Notes under the pieces: model-generated
Database searches by the model: none
What the model was told of the DNA's origin: nothing
Seen by the model: only the letters and a program-made list of their open reading frames with translations
Position numbers and translations under genes: made by a program
Assembly (NCBI RefSeq): GCF_963855985.1
Contig: NC_087105.1
Location: 5,582,501-5,646,500, forward strand
Origin: Ostrinia nubilalis
Lineage: Eukaryota; Arthropoda; Insecta; Lepidoptera; Crambidae
Direction of reading: 5' to 3'
Length of the DNA: 64,000 nucleotides
In this document: in pieces, positions 36,001-47,040 of the stretch
How positions within the stretch are numbered: position 1 is the first letter of the stretch
Layout: each line of letters starts with the position of its first letter

Positions 36001-39000
36001 CCTAGCACCGAGCACGGAGATTTTGACAACCCTACGGCTGCGCGACCGCACGCCGCACGGACCGAGCTAATATAAGAGACGGCGGCGACCGCGGGCGCCT
36101 AGCATTCGCTCGGGAGCCATCGTAACAGCCAGACGATCGCGCGCGCGTCTACGGCTAATTACGCAAGAGTCCCTAGCGAATAGCTGCCCTCACTGTTCCC
36201 ACTAACCTGGCTCGATAGGACTTTCGGCTCGCGCGGTTTCCGTGACACGAGCGAACCATCGTTGCCTGTATACACATTCCAATCCTTACCGAGTGCATGT
36301 TTTACTCAATCCCGACCTGCGGTAGCAATCCCGCTGCCACCCTTCCTGGATTCCTCCCCCACTCGCCACGTAGGTCCTAAGCCTTTTTACCTTTGGTACT
36401 CGAACCCCCACTTCGTTGACCTCGGTTACCGATTTGGTGAGCGGACCGTCCTACCCCCCTAGTTTATAAGTATCCAAACTAACACTAACACTTGCTAAAC
36501 CTCGCACAGGGCGCCGCCCCTCTCGCGGATACGTAAACTAGTCTCGGGACGCGAACCGGGCGCGTCGCTATCCCTCTTGTCATAGTAGATTTGCAATTGT
36601 AGAATAACTTGTTCATTATTTAAATAATAGTAATTTAGAGTCAGTGAAACTAGAATAAGTAAACTATTGTGGAACCTGAATTATAAGTGCCATTGTGTTA
36701 TTGATTGTGCGTTTCCTTGGTCAAATATCCCTGTAGGCATCCTGGATAGGTACACATCCCTCATCGCAGAAGGCGAACTGGGACCTAGTACTAAACAGCG
36801 GGGTGTCAGACTGAGCTAGCTTAGACGCCCCGTTGCACTATTAAAACCAATATCAGCATAATTAGGGGCATTTAGTGAATTTTAGGTGTCGCTATACAAA
36901 AACGTACATATATTTGCTTATCTTAACGAATCATGATTGATTATAAGAATTATCATAATAAACATAGATATTAGAATTATAATATGAATGTAATCCAAAA
37001 AGCGATTTTTTTTAAAACTTTCCATGATATATGAGCTAGAAGTTTGAGTGAGCTTCTTAAAAGAACCTAGACTATTGTATAAATTCCGTTCAGTCAGTAC
37101 TTCTGTACCTGGAACCCGTTGTACTTGATGAGCTCCTTGAGGCGGTCGACGATGTAGATGTACCCGTCGGCGTCGTAGTAGCCGACGTCGCCGGTGCGCA
37201 CGTAGCCCTCGGCGTCGACGAGCGCGGCGCTGGCGGCAACGTCGCCGCGGTAGCCCTTCATGCGCATGGCCGACTTGATGTACAGCTCGCCCTCCTTGCC
37301 CGGGCCTAGCTTCTGGCCCGTCTCCAAATCTATCACCTGTACAGTTTTTTTTTTAATTAGGCTTATACGCGAGCGGCTCATAGCCGACGGCAGTGGCAAC
37401 GGTGGTGACGTCGACGAGTCGACAGCTGCCGCCAACAGGTGCCGTTGCCACTGCCGTCGGCTATGAGCCGCTCGTGTATAAGAACACTTAGATATTAGCT
37501 TAGTACGAGGGACTTAAACTCCTCGCACTGAACTAAACATGCTTGTGTTATGAGTGAGTGTGTTCACCACATTAGTCCAGGGACAGCGGGGTTCGAACCA
37601 GCGTTCCTTAGATTTATAGTCAGCTATTGATACAATACATTCATTATTATATTCAATTTTCAGGTCTCAAGTGCCTATTACGTATGAGGTTTTTAAACAG
37701 TAGCACTAACTAATGTGCTTGCTTTCAAAGCATGGATGTGTAGAATGCACAGTATTTGACAATCAAAACAGCGGGAAAAATGGAAGTAAGGTAAGAAATT
37801 AAAATAGCTGTAGCATTTAGTAGTAGTAGTACCTATATTATTAATAATTATCGAGTCACTCGCAATTCTAGTCTTGTCGTGTGGCGATTATTTTGGATAT
37901 AACTAAACAATACAATAGTTCCGCATTATTTACGCCGTAGATTTTTTTATTGATTTAGTATTTATGCATTAACTCACTTTAATTTTAATTCCAGGACCAG
38001 GTGTGCCGCAGGACCCGACTTTGTCTCCACCAGTAAGATCCACACAGCAACCCATTGTAACCTCAGTAAGCCCATAACCATTTTTTATGTATTTTAAGCC
38101 TGTTCTGAAATACAAATTATAGAATTGATTGCCATTCAGTGGAAGTGGTTGCAAAAATATTTTCATAAGGCCAACTTTGAATTTAAAGATATCAAAGGCA
38201 AAATTATGTACAAAAATATCCTAATGAGAACATACCTTCCTGATATGGCTTTTTGAATATCAGAGGATAGTGGGGCTGCCCCACACCACACTTCATTAAG
38301 AGATGACAAGTCATACTTGAGGACAAGGGGGTCTTTGGCCAAAAATACTGCTAGTGGTGGAACTATTGTAGTCATATTGATCTGTAAAAAATACTCATGA
38401 AACAACTTTTGACTTGCAAAATCAAGTCAGTGGTGGTGCACATAAAGTGCATCCAGTTAAGTTTACCTTGTATTTCTGAATAGTTTCCAAATATTGCTCT
38501 GGCTCAAATCTGGTTAGAAATACAGATTTGATTCGTAAAGCCAAAATTGTGCATGTAGTGATAAAGCCATAGGCATGGAACCATGGTATCAAAGACAGTC
38601 CAGAGATAATTTCATGATTTGTCATCTTCATTGAATTATGAAAATAATACCTAGAACAAACATTATAAAATCATCAGAAGTGCAATAGTCAGTTTTAATA
38701 AATTTTAATCTAGATCCAAAGGACATTTTAGCCCTGCACTTAACAAGCATATTATTTTGCTACTCATTGTTGACAGCTTAAATTATTATTAGTCTTCTTA
38801 AAAAATCTTTTACTTACTTCATATGAGCTGTTGATGTAAGGATGTTTACATGTGTAAGCATGACTCCTTTAGGGAGGCCAGTAGTTCCAGATGAGCACAT
38901 GATTGCAAGAGAGTCTTCTCTCCCATTTACATCCACTAGTGAGAAGCTGTCCACATCAATATGTTCCTTAACCAGGTCTTTATACATGAGTGAAGGCACA

Positions 39001-39663
39001 ATTTCATATTCACCAAACATTATAAGCTTTTCCACATATGTCACCTCTTGACATGCCTCATATACATTTTGTGCCCCAATCGGTGAAACAAATATGTACT
39101 TTGGTTGAACTATATTAAGCAAGTGATTGATTTCCTCTGAAACAATTAAATTAAATTGAACAGGCTAGTTATTAATCACAATTTCACTGTGTCCATGCAA
39201 ATATTATAATTAAAATATAACAATTTCTAACTTTACTCACCAGGAGTGTATGTAATGTTGAACACAGAGAGAACGCCTCCACTAAACATCACAGCCAGTG
39301 CTGTGATCATGAACTCAAATCTGTTTTCACTACTCACTACTACTACATCATTTTTCTTAAGACCTAACTTTTGTAGGGCTACTGCCAAATCTACACTACT
39401 TTGTAATAATTCTCTATATGTCACTGATTCGTCTGTATCACCAGAGATCTGAAAAATTTTGTTAAAGAAAATATTTTAAAGTTTATAACTTAAATTATAG
39501 AATTTAAAAGTATTGCATGTAAATCTAATCGTATTCTTACCAGAGCTATGTTGTCTCCCCCCCTTTTAATCTGATCAAACATAAACTGCCCATAAGACAA
39601 ATGAGCAGGAATATATTCTTCTTCAGGTCCAGTAACAACATTATTATGAATGGATACTTCCAT
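27039..39663 (-). CDS. Peroxisomal 4-coumarate-ligase/luciferase-like acyl-CoA synthetase, copy A, 9 exons
   Basis: The family activates carboxylic acids with ATP to acyl-AMP and then acyl-CoA. Exons in transcript order: 39663-39541, 39448-39241, 39136-38818, 38650-38467, 38381-38236, 38104-37978, 37336-37109, 34174-34004, 27164-27039; 1,632 bases, 543 residues. Motifs: [15 protein letters not shown] (P-loop, 192-206), IPWFHAYG, GYGLTE (336-341), TGDVGYYD (417-424), [13 protein letters not shown] (433-445), and PKTPAGKILRREL with the catalytic Lys near 526. The C-terminus is SKL, a type 1 peroxisomal signal. Paralog of the divergent gene at 55692. The last intron (27165-34003) contains a full non-LTR retrotransposon in the opposite orientation. 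Substrate unknown; luciferase activity is not implied. Confidence 0.92.
27630..27813. mobile_element. Palindromic MITE in synthetase A last intron
   Basis: TATTCCACTTTGATCAC is mirrored by GTGATCAAAGTGGAATA; internal CGACACTTTTGTGTCC pairs with the region around GGACAATAAAGTGTCG. The whole unit folds as a long imperfect hairpin. Confidence 0.7.
28081..29496 (+). CDS. Retrotransposon ORF1, gag-like protein with three zinc knuckles
   Basis: RNA-binding nucleocapsid-like protein of the retrotransposon, 471 residues from the ATG at 28081. The N-terminus is Pro-rich; the middle has an RRM-like region (GPFIVHVSRIE, RISVEFTSASAANKFL). Then come three Cys/His knuckles: CLNCCRFGHVKAQC, CFRCTQPHSADNC and CIHCTGPHFALNKSC. 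The C-terminal part is Ser/Pro-rich. An in-frame extension upstream to 28048 has no ATG. Confidence 0.88.
   Translation: MELTPPDPPDPPDPASCSMDISQPLFSQAATKRRLDSEVPSEPAKRSNNPSAAMSSPSSQPVYTHPSLVIAPKVYSDLDKGPFIVHVSRIETEPNAPTFIQPIRFGKFLVNNKIKDVINDGIKKIGRNRISVEFTSASAANKFLSSEILSLCKYSATIPTYNVTRMGLIKQIPSDLPMEELAESLTIPDGCGILLKARRLNRKVTTDGQASWVPTQSVVVTFKGQVLPKRVFLFHNSIPVETYQLPTIQCLNCCRFGHVKAQCRSKARCFRCTQPHSADNCDITEEKATCIHCTGPHFALNKSCPEHSRQKAIKIAMSQDNISYAEASAMYPTTRRSYADITKSPSSQPLPSPSQTLHSQTSHLPLSYKKTIPRSPRSHAPLGKGYDRQAHQAIIGNCASSLPNGCALTDNPPSSFSDDINLLDLVLTLILRVVTQHKDSIPSNVAQKLSQISQISNYNGNSGGSVELSEH
29456..33151 (+). CDS. Retrotransposon ORF2: AP endonuclease, reverse transcriptase, RNase H
   Basis: 1,231 residues from the ATG at 29456, which overlaps ORF1 by 41 bases in another frame. 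Domains in order: APE-type endonuclease (VQWNCQSIRRKK, SETWL, GDLNAHNTAWGS, SDHFPILL); reverse transcriptase (SQFGFRKGLSTLDSL, GVFLDISSAYDNV, GLPQGSVLSPLL, QYADDIALYIS); RNase H (MYTDASK, GEAVAILEA, FSDSLSCLQS, WIPSHRGIPGNESVD); and a C-terminal Cys/His motif (CECGLDEGTTNHIFFNC). All key acidic residues are present (YADD; D, E, D, D of RNase H). RNase H places it among I/R1/LOA-like clades rather than canonical Jockey; the exact clade needs a tree. Confidence 0.92.
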   Translation: MAIQAVQWNCQSIRRKKHELSYLINKYSPSFIAVSETWLVPDSHFRVSGYSCLRDDRNDGYAGSAFLVRRSLSYSQLPLPPHSQDINAVAVRIFDLSILSVYIPRPNSSSLNELRTAILALPPPVLILGDLNAHNTAWGSYHTDSPGSLLLDLLDDLNLCVLNNGCSTRRCLPSQNPATAVDVSFCSPNLTSLLSWNVLKSTFGSDHFPILLTIPNKSSPTVRPPPLLRYKLNNADWSAFSVSVNNKLDSLPSISPLNSISVYEHFTNILRMSADEHFPQKNPTHKTSPPWWDAECSAAIRKRKEAEKRYNRSMTMENFLLYQQTAAQTRKFLSQKKKLGWTRFCENMSPRTPSSVVWKQIRRYRQSLSPSNAPSNNPSIWLEEFADKLAPPFVPFIDCFPSSSSVPIPPTGNLDSPFSADELLCALSGLTDSSPGADGLPYSFLVNSPPRAKSFFLQLVNNFFDLGTVPDSWKEQIVIPIPKPGKDPLEHNSYRPIALSSALLKVMEHMIRNRLEWFMESHGILAKSQFGFRKGLSTLDSLSILTTDIRLAFKNKEYLVGVFLDISSAYDNVLLPVLRQKLLHLSGSEKLVRFISNSLMARTVSIKCQNITSPPRLLWKGLPQGSVLSPLLYSIYTYDLDQAVDSFCNILQYADDIALYISSKSIDEATTRLNSALSYLSDWMLSHGLSISVPKCCCVTFTRKRHTPNIEVFIDGDLIPCCNQVKFLGLTLDCRLSGVAHFNSILKKAENGINVIRALSGTWWGAHPYSQKLLYNAIVRSHFDYASFLLDPCNKAALDRLSKTQSKCLRIILGAMKSSPINALQVECVDPPLYLRRQYLSDRFFAKVAQNASHPLLKKLELLSSSNISSSSFQKTPCILLSFQKFSRLPCPITKTPVFPLFSNSFESLIFQPPVILNFGISKDSPAAPQEFRIILSEHWQGWLTMYTDASKLADDGCVGAAVWIPVYKIALSYKCPPVTSVFTGEAVAILEAILYAKSHSLNNALIFSDSLSCLQSILANTFKSKVKFPTVLKIREALFDCRSKGINIVLAWIPSHRGIPGNESVDSCAKHAISSGSLEHYSLFSHDAASLSLAHLYKSWRTHWDNSKRMVGKYYADIQNDIPPRPWFFKHKYLPKSSVSIICRLRIGHACTPVHLAKMHIKDSSLCECGLDEGTTNHIFFNCPNVGSSLFDFLPESVPRPTNIKCLLNSMDPPLLKLLSKFIQSRKIRL
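33555..33985. mobile_element. MITE with a nested 206 bp hairpin, beside synthetase A exon 8
   Basis: Outer ends CAATGAGGGCTATCGTTTT and the inverse AAAACGATAGCCCTCATTG. Inside, 33709-33914 starts GTCTGGTCCGTGAGC, ends with the inverse, and is nearly perfectly palindromic, looking like a second element inserted in the first; the string GACAGGACCTTACTCTACAG occurs twice in the outer element. The right end is 19 bases from the donor of exon 8. Confidence 0.78.
34233..34427. mobile_element. Palindromic GC-rich MITE
   Basis: AAGGCCGGATTCCCACTATG is mirrored (with one difference) by CATAGTGGGAACCCGGCCT at the other end. It lies in intron 7 of synthetase A, about 60 bases from exon 8. Confidence 0.75.
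34671..35680. mobile_element. hAT-like non-autonomous element, 1,010 bp, 8-bp target duplication
   Basis: ATTAGTTG flanks it exactly on both sides (34663-34670 and 35681-35688). The ends are TAGGGTTTCTG on the left and CAGAAACCCTA on the right. Both sub-terminal regions are crowded with CTCGAGAA-type words in both orientations. There is no transposase frame; the centre is AT-rich. It lies in intron 7 of synthetase A. Confidence 0.85.
35930..36870. repeat. GC-rich insert of unclear type, possibly a solo LTR
   Basis: A sharp rise in GC, a TATA-like TATAAGAGAC at about 36071 and several hundred bases without frames give the look of an LTR with promoter. I found neither clear TG..CA ends nor a target duplication, nor gag/pol sequence, so the call is weak. 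It lies in intron 7 of synthetase A. Confidence 0.25.
37362..37482. mobile_element. 121 bp near-perfect hairpin next to synthetase A exon 7
   Basis: CTTATACGCGAGCGGCTCAT and the following 25 bases are repeated inverted at the other end, one base differing near the tip. It ends 25 bases from the splice acceptor of exon 7 (37336, minus strand). Confidence 0.82.
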
Positions 39664-41321
39664 TTTAAATTATCAAGTTTTTTACAGACCCGTGTAGATA
39701 ATCGTATTACAATAATTTGACTAAATGTGGACTAGATTAATTATGTTATTTATCGTCTACTATCACACCGCCAGATAAGATTTTAAGACGTATTTATCTG
39801 AGACACACTTCTTTTTTTTAGAATGGTCAAGATGGAAAATTTTAACTATTTAATTTATTCATTAAAATATCCATAATTCAAACTAAAGTCCGATTTTTAA
39901 TTCGACGGAATTCTGACAGCTGTCATTTTTTGACAATTCAGATGTAATAAGCCTTTTTTGCTTTGAATTATTAATAAATAATATGAAATGAAATTTCATC
40001 AAGTACAACTTACAAGAATGAACTATTGTTTGTTTTGTGAATTCAATGTACACTAATTATTATGTACATTTTAGAGATTATATAGAAAAAAACGTGTTTT
40101 TAACACAGTAAAACAACATATTATCATAAACGAAAATATGTATTGATCATCAATCATCATTATCGTTATCATAATCAACTTGGATTATAAAATTGGCATC
40201 TTGTTAAATTGGTAATTTCTGAAGCTAAGATTTTATTAACAAAAGGATTTTCATAAAAAAGGTTTGTAACCCATGGATTATTGGCCAGGGAGTCCAGTAA
40301 TAGAAAAATAATTTCCCATTATTTTTTGTAACTTCAAAAATAATGATAATAAAAATTCAAACAACCATTTTGGAATGATCAGTACATTTTTAAGCCTTAG
40401 TTTTTCAAGTGAAACCTTAAATTCAAGAAAGGATTATTTTTTAATTTGTGAAAATGCTCTCCATTCATAATGGGAATGTTTCAATGTTGACAACACTTCT
40501 GAAATGTCAAAATTCCGTCGAATTAAAAATCAGAGTATAATTACTCAGTTATATTCGTAATTTTGCAGAAAATTTAAAGAATTTCGTCTGGGGTGTTTGT
40601 ATCTGTCAGTGTCAAGTGACAACTGTCACTGTCACTTCCAGTCACTAATTTGGTCACTAGTGAGTTGACGCCACAAAATCGAAAGTGTATCGATTAATAA
40701 AATCATTAAAATTTGATACCTATAGCTCATATAGGTCGCCTCGCGCAATGAGTGTTGAGGCGATCACAAGCATAGTACATTCAGCGACAAATAATTCGTG
40801 ACACCCAAAGTAGCCAAAAAATTCGTGTCAACGTGTTGCGTATGTTATTATACGTATTATTTGAAGGTGACTACAGACGCTGACGTCCATGATCCATTCA
40901 TGTCATAGATAAGAATAAGTACTATTCATGTCACAAGCAAAGATTTGTATCGCCGCGCGCCGCGCTCATGTCTTGCAATATCGAGTCGATTAGGAATGAA
41001 TGAAATTAAATTTAATACATAGTCATTATAAATTTATGACCGGGGTCCATGGTCGCGTTAACAATATTCACTTAATTTCACTTATTCATGATGATGCACT
41101 TAGCTCAACTTAAACATTATTGTCGTAAAACTAAAATCGACATTATTAATCTTAATAGATTGTATTGGCATCGACTAATCCGGGGTTCAAATAACTACGG
41201 ACGGACGCGGCGGGCCATATCCGGCTCGTCACCGCCATCAATCCGCGACAGCTTAAGACTAAAAGAATAAGTTTGCATAGGCGGGCAGAAAAATTAAAAG
41301 TTTGGAGACCCCTTGACTAAT
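39664..41321. other. 5' flank of synthetase A with a ~640 bp inverted-repeat element
   Basis: GATTTTTAATTCGACGGAAT at 39892 is repeated inverted at 40511-40530, bounding an AT-rich element without frames; no target duplication is clear. Its left end is 228 bases upstream of the synthetase ATG. At 40600-40660 there is a cluster of CAGTGTCA/TGTCACTG words. No gene seen. Confidence 0.55.
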
Positions 41322-41512
41322 CAATGAGGGTGTTCGGGATTGAAAAATCCGCCAGATGGCGGGACGTGGATGTAGGGTCTGACTGCTGCGTGATTGGTGG
41401 ATTTTGACATATCTGTCAATGCCATGTCAAAAATAACCAATCATGCAGCATTTGGACCTCGCGTCTACGTATTGCCATCTGGCGGATTTTTCAATCGCGA
41501 AAACCCTCATTG
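41322..41512. mobile_element. Palindromic MITE, second copy of the 21664 family
   Basis: It starts TCAATGAGGGTGTTCGGGAT and ends CGAAAACCCTCATTGA; the interior (GATGGCGGGACGTGGATGTA) matches the copy at 21664-21848 closely over its whole length. Confidence 0.85.
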
Positions 41513-41642
41513 AAATCGATAATATTCTCTTAAATCTTTAACGGATATTATCGATTGAAAAATAAAAATCGATTGTTTAAAAGAGTTTTTGGAAACACTA
41601 TGCCATGCCACCAATCTCGGATCTCGTGTGCTTGCGTACACA

Positions 41643-41810
41643 GAGCCCCGATTACGGTAATTTTTAACGTCAACAATCCAGACACGCTTCTCGATTCTGC
41701 GATACGTTTGGTCGTTCAACAGCGTACGTCAGCTGTTTTGACCAATCATATCACAGAATCGAGAAGCGTGTCTGGATTGTTGACGTTAAAAGTTACCGTA
41801 ATCGGGGCTC
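41643..41810. mobile_element. Palindromic MITE, complete copy of the 12645 family
   Basis: GAGCCCCGATTACGGTAA at one end, exact inverse at the other, with nearly complete self-complementarity in between (168 bases). Confidence 0.85.
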
Positions 41811-44800
41811 AGATTAGGATTCTTGGAATTAGTTTGCTCTATGGCACACTCTATGTATTAGAGTGCTTGCGTAGCTGCGTAGGCGCACAGAGCAAATAAT
41901 ATTATTCGATAGGCTTAATCTTCCAATTAAGTTACAATAATTCATATTGTATTTTATTTATTTCTGGATGCAATATCAAACCTACAACTTAATGCCTTAC
42001 CGACATGAACTGAACTTTGAAACTTGATAAACAAGTTACTACCTAAACTTGTGTTATGATGATGAACCACTATGAGGTCACTCGTTAATGAAGCCAATAA
42101 ACAAAGATACTAACGTAAAGGCAACATCATCCAACAAAAATATGTATAAATTTTAATGTGAAACTAAGATCCAAATTCGAATGCGTAGTTGTCGCCATTG
42201 TCGGCGAAGTTGGAAATAGTTAAAAAGTTTATGTACTAGTTAGTTCGCCCGTCGCGTCGTAGTAAAGTGTTGTTTGTCTCCATGGATCACAATATTTTTT
42301 ATTGCGCTTACTGTGACGTACTTTTTTATAGGTTGTTGTGACATGAACATGAATATCATGTGTGTCGTATCGTAAGCTATTGTTTTCAAAGTGTTCTTGT
42401 TAACTTGTCAGTGATATTTTGTGGTGAGTGTGAAACGGTATTTTTAGTTAATTGGATTGGTTCTGCTTCTTATCAGTCGGTACACCCTTTCGTGATTGTC
42501 ATCATCTCTCTTGTAATTTGTAGTGGTCATTAGTTGTGAAACCGACTAACCTAAATAAAATAAATAAGATTACCTAATGACATTGAAGACTATGCTCCAG
42601 CAAGGTCATGGTCAACATTTGATCTTCCTTTCTGCTGGTAGACCTCTTTTTTAATGTCGGTCAGAAATTAGGAATTTCATTTTTTGCTAGGTACCTTACT
42701 TTCTTTTATATGCTCGTAACAAACGCTATGGAAAATGCACTGTTTATGTGATATTGTATTGAGTCATCATGGATCATGTCCTGTGATCATGTCAGTTCAT
42801 AATAAATTCGTAAATGAACTGTCACCTATCTAAGTTCAATTCTGTATTATTCTTCAAACACTGGTGTAAATTAAAATACTAATTATTTATTCAGATATTT
42901 TGCTTTTGTCTTGTAAGTCCACAGCACTTAAATAAAATAAAATTTTGTTGTAAATTGTAGCTCCTTCTAAGATGCCGCAATGTTTAGCTTTATCTGACTT
43001 GAACCACAGAATACATAATAGTAGCAACAGAAATTGCACTCCTTTGTGTAGGATCAGATGCCGACATTTTAACGGTAATAATAATAATGCAAAATATCCA
43101 ACGCACATGGTGCATTCGAAATCGCACCTTACTACTACGCTCACAAGAGCGCATTTTTTTAGTGTTTAGAATTGATCTACGTCACCGCTCAAGCGTCAGG
43201 GTTGTATGAGCAAAGTAAAATAAATAAAAACTTAATTTTAAGAAGCATTTATTGTATTTACGATTAGAAAACTTTAATCTAGTGGAGTTTGTATAATCGT
43301 ACCATCTCTAAAGTACCTATTAATAAACTTCAGTGTTCCGATAATTCGAAATTAAACAAACAGTTTTAAAAGGTAAATATAGACACGGTGAAGTAAAGTT
43401 AATGTTTTTATTAGCTAAAATAATTTTTTGCTATAGTTTTTTGTCATAAGTATTTCAAAATAATTTATTATTTAAAAAGTGTAGTTTTTTTTATTATTTA
43501 AATCACTACAGTTAATTATTAGTCCTAAATTTTAAAATTTTTCATTAAAGAAGAATAACAGTGCTGTTGGAACAATAAACCTTGATTGCGACTATGATCG
43601 ACCGAGCGTGTATAGATACGCGTGTACAAACAGGCGCGTGGCGGCCCGGACTGATTTGCAATTTGCAACTTGAAGTTGTCGCGCGCTGTAGGTAATTATC
43701 TCGGCCGACATAGGCGAGTGACGGAGGCCTGCTTGAACAGACTGCACTGAATTGATAAAAAAGGAATTATTATTATGTTTATTACGAGTATGCGAGCGGT
43801 AGTAGGTATACTGTGGCTTTACGTATAATACGCGAGTCGCTCGCGCACACGAAGGGTTCCGAACCATCGCTGCATCGTATGTAGGGTCTAAATTAAATTG
43901 AAGTCCATGTTAGTACTACCAACTACCTACAATACTAAATATTTTAAAAAAAGGACGCCCCATACTATAAATAATAATTAAATTACATTTACTATAGTAC
44001 CAAAGGCCGCGGGTTTGATTCCCACACCACCGTGACAGGCAGTCAATTGAGAATGTTACTAGGTAGGTATGCAAAATCACTTGAAACCTAAGTATGTTAC
44101 AGTTAAGCTTTTACATTTACAAATACATTAGTTTTTATTTCATTCAAAAATACCCAGTAGTCATGATTTTATAGGCACAGTATATATATGAGCTAAAGCA
44201 GTACGGAAACTTAGCCCTTTCGGCGAGTTAAATACCTACACTTCAACTGAGTGTTAGGGTTGGCACTCTTAATCTTTATAATATTAATAAGGTTCTTACT
44301 TACTTGTTTATTAAAACGTTAATTAGGTTCTTTAGTGATCGAATACATAATCGAATAAATTGATTAAGTAGTTACTATTAGAGGCCGGTAGAAGATCTAT
44401 TCTCATAAATAAAATACCGGGTACTTACTTTCACATAGTACCTATTGCCTCATTTTAAATACAGTTCATCACTTAGTACAAAAGCGCGCGGAGCAAATTA
44501 CTTTATCAAATAGAACACACAAATTGTTAAAAAGCGTAATTACGTAATTTAAAAAGAACTATTACAAAATCAGATGTAAGCACTTTATTTAAAAAGTCAA
44601 TGATATTAAAGAACTATAGATATGTTACGTTCATAGAAATTACGATTTGAATCCGTGCCGAGCTATTCCAAATTGCACACATTGACAAATGTAACTGATA
44701 AGTGAAACAAAAGATATGAAATAGCACGCAAATGAAAGAGATAGCTATAGTTTTAACGATTCTGCACTAACTAATCTATGTCCGCAGCGCACGCATCCTT

Positions 44801-45659
44801 ATCGCTCTAACGTCAAAACAAGATCGCTTTCTCTTTCTTAACTTGAACATGGCGCATGGCGTCTTGATTGTTTGCATAAATAATTGAAAATATAAATACT
44901 AAATTATTTTGCATAATCACATGTGGTAAGAGATCCCTTGTATTTTGTTTACTTTAGAGTCATAATTGGTACACTTTCGAAACACACACGATGGCATTTT
45001 TTATTTATTTTGGTAAGAACAGGAACTTACGGTGTGGTACGCACGCGATTGCGCACGACGCAGGCCACACGAAGACTAAACACAAGACGTCCCAATTGGG
45101 ACGTATTTGAGTATTCACAGCGCGAGCGCTTATAACATATCTGCTTTTGTTTTTATATAATATCATTGTAAAAAGTAATATTTAATCATTTTTACAATTC
45201 AGAATTATTACGAAGTTTAAAAAATGAAAATTCTGGTTTTGAAGATGCTGAGTTCAAGCAGCCGTATCGTATACTACGCAATACACTCGTGGCATGTTTT
45301 TAAAAATACAGCGGACAGCGCATGCAATAAAATTATTATTAAAAAACACAACGCGCGCGACACTCGCGACGGATGGACTGCGAGGCACAGATGAGACAGG
45401 CTGCGAGGTTCGCTTAGAGCTCGTGTAAAGCGTGCGTCTACGCGTCTGTGTGCGTGAGTCTGATGATTTCGAGCGTTTGTATGAAGCTTCCGTCACCTTC
45501 CGTACTGTTGATTTATCTACTGTGTTATAGGCATTCAAAGTTCGCTTTGAGTCCCGCCGACGGTCACGTGACCCCGTGTGACGTACATTCACAGCGTCCG
45601 CTCACTAGAAAACGGATATAAACATATACTTAAATATTTTTTTTGTAAATACAAACTTA
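41811..45659. other. Intergenic stretch without a supported gene
   Basis: No frame shows a recognisable domain. A tRNA-like B box (GCGGGTTTGATTCCCACACC) near 44010 suggests a SINE remnant. Two CpG-richer patches (43590-43870 and 45260-45600) could be regulatory, but nothing in them is specific. Confidence 0.35.
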
Positions 45660-46015
45660 TTGTACATATTAACATCCAGACCCATCACAGAAATTAAAAT
45701 TGAACCAAACCCAAACTTGATGCGATTGTGTCGTTTTATTGCGAATTACCTTCCAGCTCCATCATTAGACCCCGATTACTATATAGAATTAAAATACTCA
45801 TCAATACAAAACGAACGAGCCCAAACTCGATGCATTTAAGTCGTTTTATTATAGAGTTCCTATGGCCACCTTCCAGCTCCATCATCAGATCAGCTCCATG
45901 TCATCATAATATTGAATGGTCATCCAAATCACATGTGTTTGCGAAATTTCAGCTTAATCGGTTGCCTGGAAGTGGGTCTTAATTCAGCTTGCAAGATTCC
46001 ACCCATATGCCACCC
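45660..46015. repeat. Two partial direct copies of a dispersed lepidopteran repeat
   Basis: GTCGTTTTAT and CACCTTCCAGCTCCATCATC-type text occurs at about 45730-45770 and again at 45840-45890. The second copy continues with AATTTCAGCTTAATCGGTTG and AAGTGGGTC, a phrase I recall from many lepidopteran intergenic regions. Family not assigned. Confidence 0.45.
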
Positions 46016-47040
46016 ATACAAATAATAATATGAGCTAGTCATTGTAATATGACGTCACGCGCATAAAATGGCGGGCAGGCTGCGCCGCCCGCACTTTTAA
46101 AATTCAATATCTTGGAAACTAATTGACGTATCGAAATAATTCTTTCACGTGTATTTTTTATTTTTAACAGAGAATACAGAAAGCTAAAAAACAAAATTAG
46201 TGAACATTCTTCATTATCTGAAATACAAAGCTGCTGTCTAGTGTCTGTGGCAATGTTGGATAAATAGTTAGTCATTTATTGGTGAAATTGGCACTTAATG
46301 ATTATTTTTAAACTAATTAAGTACGTAGAATTTACAATACGTAGAATAAGTTAGTTTTTGACCCTCTCCTCCCTACTATAAGAAAAAATAAGAATAGGCC
46401 GAACCCCTCCCCACTGTTTAAGGCTTGGTATTTCTGCTAAAGTAGGTATTTCGCGCTGTCAAAATCTGCGCGCGCAATACTTCGCCGAAGACAGCGCGCC
46501 AAAGAGCTCTCGCGGCTACACAGTATAGAAATACGCAGTTTAGAAATACGCAGTTGGTTAGGTTAGGTTGACTTCCTTCCGTTCAAGCGTCACACTCACA
46601 GCACTATTTAATACAAAATTAAATCATATCCAAGTGATACAAATTAAAACAACTTTCAAAATTTTTGGGAATATATTTTAGAATCGAATAAATATAGAAT
46701 ATAACTGCCAAAGTAAACACGGTTCAAAGAGGCGTGGCGTCACCCGACCTTCCGGAAGTTCCGCGCTGGCTAAAAGAATTTCAAGATTACGTCACCCGAC
46801 CTATCGGTAGATCCTCGGGAGCTTGAGCGATAGGAAAAACATTTTATGATCAGTTACTCGTAGTAGCGATTATTTAGAGCTTGGATAACACAAGTTAACA
46901 AAAAAAAAACTTTTTTTTTGAGTTTGTTATTTAATTGATATTTTCTGATTGTCTACATCTAAAAGTACCTAGAGGCTCTATGTCTATGCATAGCAAATAA
47001 AGTTTGCTTTTGTGCATTTTACAATGAAAAAGTTAAAGCT
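46016..47040. other. Spacer without a supported gene
   Basis: Only weak features: a short GCGCTGTC/GACAGCGC pair near 46455-46500 and two CGTCACCCGACCT words (about 46738 and 46791). Confidence 0.3.

Noticed and set aside
27039..39663. A bioluminescence luciferase
   Set aside because: The family match and SKL end are shared by all luciferase-like acyl-CoA synthetases; nothing shows luciferin use.
42887..43169. Overlapping frames of 65-85 codons on both strands
   Set aside because: No domain, no splice context, and composition is like the surrounding spacer.
46555..46575. Telomeric TTAGG repeats
   Set aside because: Only two units of TTAGG here (and similarly at 16573 and 35024); far too short, a common chance pattern.
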